A stretch of DNA of 64,000 nt. It comes from an uncultured Collinsella sp. Its GTDB lineage: Bacteria > Actinomycetota > Coriobacteriia > Coriobacteriales > Coriobacteriaceae. Positions 1-9,407 of this stretch are shown here, one piece after another. The stretch lies in the NCBI GenBank assembly GCA_900541745.1, contig UQLA01000014.1, forward strand, positions 9,482 to 73,481, read 5' to 3'. The notes below the pieces were generated by a model. That model searched no databases. It saw only the letters and a list, made by a program, of their open reading frames with translations, and was not told the DNA's origin. Both the position numbers and the translations under genes were made by a program. Every line of letters begins with the position of its first letter. The first letter of the stretch is position 1.

Positions 1-1043
1 ACGTCGGCAGAGTCCACAACACCGCGCACAAAGTTGTAGTAGTCGGGCAGCAGGTCGTCGCACTTCTCCATAATCAGCACGTTGGAGCTGTAGAGCGCCA
101 GGCCCTTCTCGTAGTCCTTGCTGTACAGATCGAACGGGGCGCGACCCGGCACAAACAGCAGTGCATCGTACTCAAGCGTACCCTCGGCATGGAAGCTGAT
201 AGTGCGCGCGGGATCGTCAAAGTCGTGGAACGTGGACTTATAGAACTCGTTGTAATCCTTCTGCTCAACGTCGGAGCTGCGCTTTTTCCAGATCGGCGTC
301 ATGGAGTTGATGGTCTCGAGCTCCTGATAGTCCTCGTACTCGGGCTTATAGTCGTCGCCGGCGTCCTCGGGCTTGGGCTTCTGGCGACTCTTGCTCACCA
401 TCATCTGGATCGGGTAGCGCACATAGTTGCTGTACTGCTGAATCAGGCTCTTGAGGCCCCACTCGGTCAGGAAGCGATCGTAGGTCTCGGCCTCGCCATC
501 GGCATCGAGCTTCTCGTTCTCGCGCAGCGTCAGGATGACATCGGTACCGTGCTCAGCACGCTCGCCATCCTCGATGGTGTAGCCCTCAAGGCCGTCGGAC
601 TCCCAAACGTGGGCGGTATCCTCGCCATAAGCGCGGCTGACGACCTTCACGTGGCTGGCGACCATAAAGGCGGAGTAGAAACCCACGCCAAACTGACCGA
701 TGATGTCGACATCGGAACCCTGCTGCTCGGCGTTCTCGGTCTTAAACTCCTCGGAGCCGGAATGGGCGATGGTGCCCAGGTTGCGCTCGAGCTCCTCGGC
801 GGTCATGCCGATACCGTTATCCGAAATAGTGATGGTGCGGGCGTCCTTATCAAAGGAAACACGGATGGCCAAGTCGCCCTGGTCGAGCTTGACACTCGGA
901 TCCTGAAGGCTCTTAAAGTTGAGCTTGTCGACGGCATCGCTCGCGTTGGAGATAAGCTCGCGCAGGAAGATTTCCTTATTGGTGTAGATGGAGTTGATCA
1001 TGAGGTCGAGCAGTTTTTTGCTCTCGGTCTTAAATTGACGCAT
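1..1043 (-). CDS. htpG: Molecular chaperone HtpG (Hsp90), N-terminal part, truncated by the window edge
   Basis: ATP-dependent Hsp90-family chaperone of the cytosol. About 347 residues are visible, covering the GHKL ATPase domain and part of the middle domain; the rest lies to the left of the window. The protein begins MRQFKTESKKLLDLMINS, the usual HtpG N-terminus, followed by the ATP-binding motifs ELISNASDA, DNGIGM and GQFGVGFYSAF within the first 130 residues. The middle domain shows TPIWKK and an FVPGRAPFDL-like stretch. The ATG at 1041-1043 is preceded by AAAGGA at good spacing, which fixes the start. It is the last gene visible on this strand and appears to be monocistronic, with about 200 bp of AT-richer sequence upstream. 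Confidence 0.96.
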   Translation of the reverse strand, partial: MRQFKTESKKLLDLMINSIYTNKEIFLRELISNASDAVDKLNFKSLQDPSVKLDQGDLAIRVSFDKDARTITISDNGIGMTAEELERNLGTIAHSGSEEFKTENAEQQGSDVDIIGQFGVGFYSAFMVASHVKVVSRAYGEDTAHVWESDGLEGYTIEDGERAEHGTDVILTLRENEKLDADGEAETYDRFLTEWGLKSLIQQYSNYVRYPIQMMVSKSRQKPKPEDAGDDYKPEYEDYQELETINSMTPIWKKRSSDVEQKDYNEFYKSTFHDFDDPARTISFHAEGTLEYDALLFVPGRAPFDLYSKDYEKGLALYSSNVLIMEKCDDLLPDYYNFVRGVVDSAD

Positions 1044-1243
1044 GTGCAGTCCTTTCGCGCTACCCCTGCCCGCAAAAACGGCCCGGTTGCCCGAGCCGCA
1101 TCGCAGACCTGCTATGTTCAGACTTAGATTTTATAACCTATTAGCGCGCATATATACATACGGAATCGAAAAACTGTATGTTGGAATACCCGTGCGTCGA
1201 TTGCCAAGGAGTGTCCCCGACTGCCGGCAGAAAAGGAACGTCC

Positions 1244-1744
1244 CTATCTGTCGCCCATGCGCTTGGCCATCCAGGCGTGGGGCTGACCTTCGTCTTCGTA
1301 GTCCACCGGCGCGATCTGCGTGTAGCCGGCCTTGGCATAGAGCGGCAGCACGTACTCCTGCGCATGCAGCTTTATGAGCTTGGCGCCAGCATCGCGTGCA
1401 GCAGCATTGCTGGCCTCGACAATCTTGCTCGCCAGACCGCGGCGACGCATTGAGGATAGCACCGCAACGCGGCCCATAATGTATGTCTCCCCCGCCGCGA
1501 CACCTTCGTCCATATCGCACGCCGGCGACACCGGGGCCTCTACATCTGCCGCGCGCTCCAGTTCCTCGGGAAACACGCGCGAGCAGCCGGTAAGTTGACC
1601 ATCCACGTACAGCGTCACATGAATGCAGTCAGAAGCCTCATCGATCTGGTCGAACTCGATTTCATAACCCTGTTCGTCCACAAAGACGGCGCGGCGCACC
1701 AACGACGCATCCTCAAAGCATCCCGTCTTAATTTGAATATCCAT
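1244..1744 (-). CDS. GNAT family N-acetyltransferase
   Basis: A 166-residue Gcn5-type acetyltransferase that would move acetyl from acetyl-CoA to an unknown amine. The N-terminal part carries an AVFVDEQG motif as in the ElaA-like/YjcF-like subgroup. The acetyl-CoA loop reads VLSSMRRRGLASKIVE (R/Q-x-x-G-x-A pattern) near residues 98-113, and the C-terminal LYAKAGY motif is typical of the fold. An in-frame ATG lies six codons upstream at 1762, but the ribosome-binding site GGAGGGG lies between the two ATGs, so the later one is chosen. No partner gene indicates the substrate. The upstream neighbour is the phosphatase gene, 40 bp away on the same strand. Confidence 0.85.
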   Translation of the reverse strand: MDIQIKTGCFEDASLVRRAVFVDEQGYEIEFDQIDEASDCIHVTLYVDGQLTGCSRVFPEELERAADVEAPVSPACDMDEGVAAGETYIMGRVAVLSSMRRRGLASKIVEASNAAARDAGAKLIKLHAQEYVLPLYAKAGYTQIAPVDYEDEGQPHAWMAKRMGDR

Positions 1745-1783
1745 GGTCGCCCCTCCGTTCAAAGCAAACGTTAGGGACAGATT

Positions 1784-2434
1784 TTAGCGAAAATGAGCGC
1801 CTCGCACGCTAAACTTGGCCCGCGCCTTTGCCAGGCAATCGTAATGGCGAACATTGTGGGCGTCGCTTGCGATAAAGCTGTACAGGCCCTCGTCAAACAG
1901 GCGCTGCGCCGGCTTTTTCTCGCGACCAAAGCGCCCACCCGCAATAAAATCAGCCGAAGCCTGCAGTTTGCAACCCATATCGACCAGATGCTCGGCAATG
2001 CCCACATCCTTTTGAATAGCGCGATAACGCTCGGGATGGGCAATAATCACTTGGTAGCCGCGGCACTGTAGGTCGTAGATCGTGTTCTCGTATTCCTCAA
2101 AGTCATACGAATCGGCACGTGTCGAGAGCTCAAGCAAAAACTCATTCGACCCGTCAAAGTGCAGGCGATCGGCCCATTCGATGCCCAAATCCATGAGCTT
2201 GGCATGATTGACCTCAAAGCCCATCTGCAAATGCATATCGCCCGCATGCGCGCAAAGCAGTCGAAAGGCCTCCCACATTTTTTCAAAGTCAAAATATGGG
2301 TCCCGGCAGTGCGGCGTGCACACCATGTGCGTTACGCCGACGGCGCGGGCCGCCTCGAGCATCGCCAAGCTTTGCTCGAGGTTCGCCGCGCCGTCGTCAA
2401 CACCGGGCAGGATATGGCAGTGGATGTCTCTCAT
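1784..2434 (-). CDS. PHP-type tyrosine-protein phosphatase (CpsB/YwqE/Wzb-like)
   Basis: A 216-residue metal-dependent phosphatase of the PHP superfamily, expected to dephosphorylate the tyrosine cluster of the neighbouring CpsD-like kinase. Metal-ligand motifs are in order: HCHILPGVDDG at residues 4-14, CTPHC around 40, EVNH around 74, IIAHPERY around 130 and ASDAHN near 190. The length matches CpsB and YwqE proteins. The gene follows the kinase and the chain-length regulator in the same direction, 25 bp after the kinase stop, as in Gram-positive capsule operons. No glycosyltransferase, flippase or polymerase genes accompany the three genes here, so the module must act on a polysaccharide locus elsewhere. 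The start ATG is preceded by GAGGG. Confidence 0.88.
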   Translation of the reverse strand: MRDIHCHILPGVDDGAANLEQSLAMLEAARAVGVTHMVCTPHCRDPYFDFEKMWEAFRLLCAHAGDMHLQMGFEVNHAKLMDLGIEWADRLHFDGSNEFLLELSTRADSYDFEEYENTIYDLQCRGYQVIIAHPERYRAIQKDVGIAEHLVDMGCKLQASADFIAGGRFGREKKPAQRLFDEGLYSFIASDAHNVRHYDCLAKARAKFSVRGAHFR

Positions 2435-2459
2435 ATCGCCCTCTTATCTGCGTCGTTGC

Positions 2460-3215
2460 TTATTTCTTAAAGCGTTTCGCCTTCGCAGGGGTGCCCGTTG
2501 CAGCCGCTCCGCCGACAGCGGGATTGACCCCAGCCGCAGCGTCGTTCTGCCCCTTATCCCCGCCATAATACGAGTAATAGTAGTCGTGGCTCGAAGTCTC
2601 GCAGCAGTTCATGACCGTACCGATCACGTTGACCTCGGCCTTGTTGAGCTGATCGAAAGCAGCGAGGATCTCATTGCGCTTGGCAAAGTCCTGACGGATG
2701 ACATAGATGGTGCCGTCGGTGATCGCAGCGACTTCGGCAGCGTCAACGAACGTACCCACAGGCGGCGTATCAAAGATGACGTACTGGTACTTTTCCTCCA
2801 GCGCGGCGACAAGCTTGGCAAAGCGGCGCGAGGCGATGATGTCTGCCGGATTGGGAATGCGCGGCTCGGCGTCGAGGAAGAAGAGGTTGGGCTGGTCGGT
2901 GACGATAACGGCCTCATCGATCGACATCTGATCGGAAAGAACGGCGTACAGGCCGCCGGCACGATGGATGCCCAGCATGTTGGCAAGCGTACGATGGCGC
3001 ATGTCGCACTCAACGAGCAGAACGCTCTTGCCGCTGGTTGCGATGGCCTGGGCCAAGTTGAACGCAATGGTGGACTTGCCCTCGTTGGGAATGGAGGAGG
3101 TCACCGTAATGGACTTGATGGGCGTATCGACACTCGCAAAGCGAATGTTGGCGAGCAGCGTCTTGGCTGCGTTGTCAAAGGCGAGGGTATCGCCGGTTTT
3201 CTTTTTACGGGCCAT
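2460..3215 (-). CDS. Bacterial tyrosine kinase (CpsD/CapB/Wze family)
   Basis: A 251-residue BY-kinase cytoplasmic domain that regulates polysaccharide polymerisation and export together with the membrane adaptor encoded just upstream. It has Walker A IPNEGKSTIAFN near residues 45-57, Walker A' VLLVECDMRH near 65-75 and Walker B YVIFDTPPVG around 150. The C-terminal autophosphorylation cluster is short, DYYYSYYGG near residues 208-216, followed by a Pro/Ala-rich and Lys-rich tail. Separate kinase and adaptor genes are the Gram-positive arrangement. It starts 3 bp after the stop of the CpsC-like gene, so the two are translationally coupled. Confidence 0.9.
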   Translation of the reverse strand: MARKKKTGDTLAFDNAAKTLLANIRFASVDTPIKSITVTSSIPNEGKSTIAFNLAQAIATSGKSVLLVECDMRHRTLANMLGIHRAGGLYAVLSDQMSIDEAVIVTDQPNLFFLDAEPRIPNPADIIASRRFAKLVAALEEKYQYVIFDTPPVGTFVDAAEVAAITDGTIYVIRQDFAKRNEILAAFDQLNKAEVNVIGTVMNCCETSSHDYYYSYYGGDKGQNDAAAGVNPAVGGAAATGTPAKAKRFKK

Positions 3216-3218
3216 GGA

Positions 3219-3875
3219 TTACTTACCGCCCTTCACAACGGGGAAACGGCCGATGACGGGCACGCCGAGCAGCTCGACGGCGTCATCGACAGAACGGACG
3301 CGCGTGTTGAGCATGTCGAGCAGCACAACAATCGCGACAGCGACAAACAGACCGGCCAGAGCGGCAACTGCAATGTAGAGCTTGCGGTTGGGGCCGCTGG
3401 GCTGGGTGGGAACCTTTGCCTTGTCGATGACGTTGACGGCCTGGGCGGCGTCGACGTCCTGGGCGACGGTAGAAACCGAGTTGGCCATGGCGTTGGCGAC
3501 AGCGGCAGCGCCATCGGGGCTGGCACCGGTCACAGACAGCGAGATAACGCGGGTCGTGGTCTCGCTCGTAACGCTTACCTTATAGTCGGCCAGGCTGGAA
3601 AGGCCCAGCTCCTTGGCGGCACCGCTCTTGACGCTATCGCTGTCGAGCAGCGTGGCGATGTCGTTGGAGAGCATCTGGCTTGCAGACAGATCGTTGTAGT
3701 AGCTCGTCTGGCTGCCATCGGTCTTGGCGAGAATGTACATGCTCGTCGTGGCGGTGTAGGTGTTGTCCATCATGGTGAAGGAGACGACGCCCATGGCGAT
3801 CGCGCAGACCACCGGAAGGGCGATGACCAGCTTGAGGTGCTTTTTTAGCAGCTGGAACAGTTCAAGAAGGGTCAT
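3219..3875 (-). CDS. Polysaccharide chain-length regulator / kinase adaptor (CpsC/Wzz family)
   Basis: A 218-residue membrane protein with the Wzz architecture: TM1 near residues 15-37 (VIALPVVCAIAMGVVSF), an extracytoplasmic segment of about 130 residues containing TMYILAKT-like and LSVTGASP motifs, a proline-rich PTQPSGPNRK stretch, and TM2 near 167-187. The cytoplasmic tail has RSVDDAVELLGVPVIG, which normally docks on and activates the CpsD-type kinase. First gene of a three-gene operon (CpsC, CpsD, CpsB); the 172 bp upstream includes AT-rich sequence that could hold the promoter. A GGG-type ribosome-binding site precedes the ATG. No biosynthetic capsule genes flank it. Confidence 0.88.
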   Translation of the reverse strand: MTLLELFQLLKKHLKLVIALPVVCAIAMGVVSFTMMDNTYTATTSMYILAKTDGSQTSYYNDLSASQMLSNDIATLLDSDSVKSGAAKELGLSSLADYKVSVTSETTTRVISLSVTGASPDGAAAVANAMANSVSTVAQDVDAAQAVNVIDKAKVPTQPSGPNRKLYIAVAALAGLFVAVAIVVLLDMLNTRVRSVDDAVELLGVPVIGRFPVVKGGK

Positions 3876-4047
3876 GCAGCTTGCCTTTCATTTCCCTAGT
3901 TCGTATCGACAAAACTGCTCGTATAATATCGTATCTTTCTGCCATGTCCGAACTCTATACATAAGATACAGCGTCCGCGTGTAAGTTGCGCAACAACTAA
4001 CGCGGCAGCGGAGGCGCATCGTCTAATCCTCGATTTTTGCCATACCG

Positions 4048-5472
4048 CTACGCGAACGGTCCCTCTTGTTGCACGGGAAACGTTACCGAAATGGTGGTTC
4101 CCACGCCCGGTTCACTCGACAGATCAATCGCGGCATGATGGTACAGAGCGGCGTGCTTGACGATCGCCAAGCCCAGGCCGGTTCCGCCACGCGCCTTAGA
4201 ACGACTCTTGTCCACACGGTAAAAACGCTCGAACACTTTACCCTGCTCCTCGGGCGCAATACCGATACCCGTGTCGGCAACAGATAGGTACGGATGGCCC
4301 TCATCGTTGGTCCCGCAGCGCAGCGTGACCGTACCGCCAGGTCGGTTGTAGCGAATGGCGTTGCTCGCCAGGTTATAGATCAGCTCGTCGATCAGGCGCG
4401 ACACGCCTTCGATCACCACGGGCTTCGTCTCGTGCCCAATGGTCACATTCGACTGCCGGGCAACCTGCTCAAGACGATGTTCTACCGTCAACATGGCGCG
4501 AGAGAGCTCGATGGGCTCTGTGGACCCAATGGGCACCGCCTCGCCATCGCTCGCACGCTCCGCCTCATCCAAGTTGGAAAGCGTGAGGATGTCGTTGACG
4601 AGCGCTGCCAGGCGGCCCGCCTCGCGGTAGATGCGGCCGCCAAAGTTGCGCAGGTCATCCTCGCCCTCAACCATGCCGTTTGCAATAAGCTCGGCATAGC
4701 CCGAAATCGCGGTAAGCGGGGTCTTGAGCTCATGAGTGATATTGGCCGTGAACTCGCGACGCATGCGGTCGTTATCGGCCAGCACTGCCATCTGGCGTTT
4801 AAGCTCCTGGCGCTGCGACTCAATGCGCTCGAGCATGGGAACCATCTCGGTGTAGGCATGTTCATAGCTGCGGCGCGGGTGGTCCAGATTGACCTCTTGC
4901 AGCGGCGCAATAATGGCACGGGATTCGCGGCGCGCAAGGAAAAACGAGAGCACCGCGCCCGCCGCCGCAATAAGCAGCATCGGCGCCACCAGCGAAAGCA
5001 AAATCGCCGCGACGCCAGGCTGGGCCTGTGCCAAACGAACAACCTGACCGTTATCAAGGGCGACGGCGCGATATAGCATAATCTCATCGAGCGTGGTGCT
5101 CGAGCGCTCCGCGGAGCCCGAACCGCTCTCAAGGGCCTCAATGACCTCGGGGCGATCGCCATGGTTGGGCAACGCGGAAGGAGACGCCTCGTTGTCATAG
5201 GCGACCGATCCATCCCTGTTGATCAGCGTGATACGAAGGTCCTCGCGATCGAGGCTTCGCAAGAATGCGATGGGTTCTTTTTGCTCGTTTAAGGCGGCGG
5301 CAATAAGCTCGGTTTCTTGCGAAAGATTGGCACTCGTGGCATCTGCCAAAGTGTTTTGCACAAAGAACGCGCCCAACACCGTAAACGCCAAAATGACGGA
5401 CATAGCGCAGACAAATATCGTCGCAAACACGCGATGCGAGAGCGTGTGTTTTCCCTGAGGGGCAAAGACCAC
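4048..5472 (-). CDS. Two-component sensor histidine kinase (PhoR-like)
   Basis: A 474-residue membrane sensor kinase. TM1 lies near residues 18-40, an extracytoplasmic sensor region of about 115 residues follows, then TM2 near 155-180. The HisKA phosphoacceptor is in TANITHELKTPLTAISGY. The HATPase domain has the N box IYNLASNAIRYN, G1 VADTGIGIAPEEQ, F box FERFYRVDKSRS and G2 GGTGLGLAIVK. This ELKTP/RFYRVDKSRS combination is typical of the PhoR group. The start is GTG, chosen because GGAGGAG lies just upstream, and it begins 3 bp after the stop of the response regulator gene. With pstB and the PhoB-like regulator directly upstream, a phosphate-starvation role is the likely one, but the signal cannot be proved from sequence. 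Confidence 0.88.
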   Translation of the reverse strand: MVFAPQGKHTLSHRVFATIFVCAMSVILAFTVLGAFFVQNTLADATSANLSQETELIAAALNEQKEPIAFLRSLDREDLRITLINRDGSVAYDNEASPSALPNHGDRPEVIEALESGSGSAERSSTTLDEIMLYRAVALDNGQVVRLAQAQPGVAAILLSLVAPMLLIAAAGAVLSFFLARRESRAIIAPLQEVNLDHPRRSYEHAYTEMVPMLERIESQRQELKRQMAVLADNDRMRREFTANITHELKTPLTAISGYAELIANGMVEGEDDLRNFGGRIYREAGRLAALVNDILTLSNLDEAERASDGEAVPIGSTEPIELSRAMLTVEHRLEQVARQSNVTIGHETKPVVIEGVSRLIDELIYNLASNAIRYNRPGGTVTLRCGTNDEGHPYLSVADTGIGIAPEEQGKVFERFYRVDKSRSKARGGTGLGLAIVKHAALYHHAAIDLSSEPGVGTTISVTFPVQQEGPFA

Positions 5473-5475
5473 GGA

Positions 5476-6204
5476 TTACTCCTCCGATGCGGCGTCCGCA
5501 ATGCCGGCATCTTCGGTATCGCTACCAGCGGAAGGCTCGGCCAGGCGATAACCCACGCCGCGCACCGTCTCGATAGCGCCGGCACGCTCGCCGAGCTTTT
5601 GTCGAAGCGTCTGCACGTGAACGTCGACGGTACGTGAGCCGCCATCGAAGTCCCAGCCCCACACGCTCTGCAGCAGCGACTCGCGGGTAAAGACCACGCC
5701 GGGCTTGCGCATAAGATATTCGAGCAAATCGAACTCGCGCAAGGTGAGTTTGAGCGGCTCGCCGGCAACGGTCACTTCGCGATGGCTGGGCGAAAGTACG
5801 ATATCGCCCACGCTGAGCACATCGCTCGCCTGCTTGACCATGCCGCCGCGGCGCAGCAGCGCACGGCAACGGCTAGCGAGTTCCATAAGCGAGAACGGCT
5901 TGGTCAGGTAATCGTCGGCACCGCCATCGAGCGCCATGACCTTGTCGAGCTCGGTGTCCTTGGCGGTGAGCATCATAATGGGCACCGTCGCCGTCAGGCG
6001 ATCGGCACGCAGGCGACGCATAATCGCCAAGCCGTCGGTATCGGGCAGCATGATGTCGAGCAGCACAGCATCGGGCACCCGTCGCGCCACGGCGGCCTTA
6101 AACTCGCCATCGCACGAAAAGCCCTCGGCCTCGATTCCCTGCTTGCGCAGTGCGTAGACCGTCAAATCCCTGATGTTGTCATCGTCCTCGACGTAATAGA
6201 TCAT
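5476..6204 (-). CDS. OmpR/PhoB family response regulator
   Basis: A 242-residue DNA-binding response regulator: receiver domain (acidic pair in YYVEDDDN, phospho-acceptor in LLDIMLPDTDG, switch lysine in DDYLTKPFS) and C-terminal winged helix (LTLREFDLLEYLM, RTVDVHVQTLRQKLG, VRGVGYRL). The receiver occupies roughly residues 1-120 and the winged helix 135-225, with a short acidic tail. An upstream in-frame start (6228) would add MPAAEGFN, but AGAGGGG lies directly before the ATG at 6202-6204, so the shorter form is used. Cognate partner of the kinase encoded 3 bp downstream. The pstB gene is 64 bp upstream on the same strand, suggesting PhoB-like control of phosphate uptake. Confidence 0.9.
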   Translation of the reverse strand: MIYYVEDDDNIRDLTVYALRKQGIEAEGFSCDGEFKAAVARRVPDAVLLDIMLPDTDGLAIMRRLRADRLTATVPIMMLTAKDTELDKVMALDGGADDYLTKPFSLMELASRCRALLRRGGMVKQASDVLSVGDIVLSPSHREVTVAGEPLKLTLREFDLLEYLMRKPGVVFTRESLLQSVWGWDFDGGSRTVDVHVQTLRQKLGERAGAIETVRGVGYRLAEPSAGSDTEDAGIADAASEE

Positions 6205-6268
6205 GTTGAACCCCTCTGCGGCCGGCATGACCGCATCTTAACCCTAAAGGCGCCTGCACTAGATGGTA

Positions 6269-7144
<876 letters not shown>

Positions 7145-7247
7145 ACCGCATACCTCCATATCGATATCAATTCAGCAGTATCGATAGTAGAAATCGCGGC
7201 TCATACGCACGTGAGCGCATTGTCAAGTGTTTGTAAGGGCACCTTGA

Positions 7248-8486
7248 CTATTCCGCCGGCAACTCGATGGTAAATATCGTGTGCTCGGGCGTCGATTCGC
7301 ACGCGATCGTGCCGCCGTGCGCTGTAACGATCTCCTTGGCGATGGCAAGGCCAAGCCCGGCGCCACCGCGATTGGTCGCACGTGCCGCGTCCAGGCGATA
7401 GAACTTCTCAAAGATTACCTTGAGCTTAGCCGCAGGAATCGGGTCACCATGGTTAATAAAGCGAATTCGCACGCCACCGTCATCTTGGCGCCCAGCCTCA
7501 ATCGTGATGGTCGATCCTTCGTAGCTATAGGCGATGGCGTTTTTCATGATGTTGTTGAACACGCGAGCCATCTTGTCGCCATCCACAAGTACCGTCAGAT
7601 CCTCGCGCACATCAACTTGGACATCTTTGTGCTGCTCGTTGAGAATGGGATAGAACTCATCGGCAACCTGCGCCAGTAGCAATCCCAGGTCGACGTAGCC
7701 GCGCGTAAGCACAATATCGTGGAAGTCAAAGCGCGTGATATCAAAGAACTCCTCAATAAGCGCATCGAGTCGGTGCGCCTTGTCGAGCGCCACGCCCGTA
7801 AAGTGTGCGCGCTGCTCAACCGGCAGGTCGGGTGCCTCCTGCAACAGCGAGAGGTAGCCCACCACGCTGGCAAGCGGTGTGCGCAGGTCATGCGCCAAGT
7901 ATGTGACCAAGTCGTCCTTGCGATGCGACTCGTCGCGTAGGGCCTGCTGCACCTTACGCTCGCGATCGCGCACGCGGTTGAGCGCACCCTCGACCTCCAG
8001 GAAGTCGCCGTCGATGTTATCCCAGGCGTCAGGATGATCGATCAGGCGGTCCTGAATACGGGCGGCAAGCACGCGGTCGGAATGCCGCTCACCCTGCTCA
8101 TAGCCCTGGTAGTACAGAGCGCGGCCGCAAAAGAACAGGACGCACACGGCGAGCGCCAAGACAAAGCCAAGCATGTTGAATACAAAGCCGGCATCGAACA
8201 GCACCGGTCCCTCAATGCCACCGAGCGCCATGGCGCCGATCGCCAGCGTCATGGCCCACGCGGCACCGCCGATCACCACGCAACGGCGCACGATTTCAAA
8301 GCGATCGATCAGCAAGAAGCCGATGAGTAGCACCGCCAAGATACCGGCGATGTTACCAATGCCGATTAGCAGCAGACTCAGCAAAAAGAGCAGCACCGTC
8401 GCAAGTGTGCGATTATCGACGACCGCCCTTACGTATTCAAAGAGCCGATCGGGCACCTCAAACGCCTGCTTATCGTCTTTTGTCAT
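7248..8486 (-). CDS. Two-component sensor histidine kinase (VanS/PhoR-like, multi-TM)
   Basis: A 412-residue kinase. The N-terminal third is hydrophobic, with about four to five predicted membrane segments (for example TVLLFLLSLLLIGIGNIAG and LLIGFLLIDRF), and no sizeable external domain, suggesting sensing within the membrane. A linker leads to HisKA (YLAHDLRTPLASVVGYLS) and HATPase with NNIMKNAIAYS, an unusual NHGDPIP at the G1 position, FEKFYRLDAARATNRGGAGLGLAIAKEI. This HDLRTPL/RLDAARAT type resembles VanS-like kinases. GAGGA upstream has its best spacing to the second ATG (MTKDDK), so 8486 is taken as the start; 8492 is possible. It follows its response regulator by 25 bp. Confidence 0.86.
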   Translation of the reverse strand: MTKDDKQAFEVPDRLFEYVRAVVDNRTLATVLLFLLSLLLIGIGNIAGILAVLLIGFLLIDRFEIVRRCVVIGGAAWAMTLAIGAMALGGIEGPVLFDAGFVFNMLGFVLALAVCVLFFCGRALYYQGYEQGERHSDRVLAARIQDRLIDHPDAWDNIDGDFLEVEGALNRVRDRERKVQQALRDESHRKDDLVTYLAHDLRTPLASVVGYLSLLQEAPDLPVEQRAHFTGVALDKAHRLDALIEEFFDITRFDFHDIVLTRGYVDLGLLLAQVADEFYPILNEQHKDVQVDVREDLTVLVDGDKMARVFNNIMKNAIAYSYEGSTITIEAGRQDDGGVRIRFINHGDPIPAAKLKVIFEKFYRLDAARATNRGGAGLGLAIAKEIVTAHGGTIACESTPEHTIFTIELPAE

Positions 8487-8511
8487 GTCCATGTCCTCGC
8501 TAACAAAGGCG

Positions 8512-9207
8512 TTATTCGATGATATAGCCGACGCCCCAAACGTTTTTGATAAAACGCGGCTTCTGAGCGTCGTCACCGATCTTTTCGCGCAGGTGACGAA
8601 TGTGCACCATCACCGTATTGTTGGAGCCGGGCATAAAGTCCTCGTTCCACACCGCGCGGAACAGGTCCTCCACGGGCACTACGCTGCCGCGATGCTCGGC
8701 CAGATACAGCAAGATGGAATACTCGATGGGCGTGAGGCGCACCGGCGCACCGTCCACCGTCACGGAGCGAGCGTCACGGTTGATCTCGAGGCCATCGAGC
8801 TGGAGGGTCGGCGACTCGGTCGCCTGCGCGCGGCTACCGTAGCTGGTGTAGCGGCGCAACTGAGCATGAACGCGCGCGATGAGTTCCAGCGGGCGGAACG
8901 GCTTGACCACGTAATCGTCCGCGCCAAGAGAAAGGCCTTCGATCTTATCCTGCTGGGCATCGCGTGCCGTCAACATAATTACGGGATAGGTATGGCTGGC
9001 ACGGATGGTACGCAGCAGCTCAAAGCCGTCGATATCGGGCAGCATGACGTCGAGCAGTGCCAGGTCAAACTCTTGCTCCAGGATTGCCTTGGCCGCATCG
9101 GCCCCGCTGTAGGCGATTTGGACGTCAAAGCCCTCCTTTGTAAGGTAGATACCAACCAGGTCGGCGATGGCCTTCTCGTCATCAACTACCAGTATGCGCT
9201 CGTTCAT
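8512..9207 (-). CDS. OmpR/VanR family response regulator
   Basis: A 231-residue regulator with receiver (ILVVDDEKAIADLVGIYL, phospho-acceptor LALLDVMLPDIDGF, MLTARDAQQDKI, DDYVVKPFRP) and winged-helix domain (LTPIEYSILLYLAEHRGSV, NNTVMVHIRHLREKIG, NVWGVGYIIE). First gene of a two-gene operon with the kinase. It is divergent from the D,D-carboxypeptidase gene, and the 200 bp between them would hold both promoters. VanR/VanS-like systems often respond to envelope stress, so control of the adjacent carboxypeptidase is a reasonable guess, but no operator was recognised. Confidence 0.9.
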   Translation of the reverse strand: MNERILVVDDEKAIADLVGIYLTKEGFDVQIAYSGADAAKAILEQEFDLALLDVMLPDIDGFELLRTIRASHTYPVIMLTARDAQQDKIEGLSLGADDYVVKPFRPLELIARVHAQLRRYTSYGSRAQATESPTLQLDGLEINRDARSVTVDGAPVRLTPIEYSILLYLAEHRGSVVPVEDLFRAVWNEDFMPGSNNTVMVHIRHLREKIGDDAQKPRFIKNVWGVGYIIE

Positions 9208-9407
9208 GCGTGCTCCTCTCGCGCTCCATTATGCCCGAGGCGGCGCCCGCCACACACAACAAGCGCGGGCGATTAAGTCGACCTTAAGCACCCTTGTGCC
9301 CGTTCGAGCACGAATGCGGGCCATGCGCGCACGCAACGATCGTCGTCGCCGGCAAACGATATACTCTAGTGCCAGAAGAGACCATTCCGTCGAAAGCGAA
9401 ATCTGTG

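Noticed and set aside
189..1127. 312-codon plus-strand frame opposite htpG
   Set aside because: HtpG motifs are on the minus strand; the plus frame has no family similarity.
2208..3848. 546-codon plus-strand frame opposite the CpsBCD genes
   Set aside because: Runs across three well-supported genes on the minus strand and has no motif or start signal.
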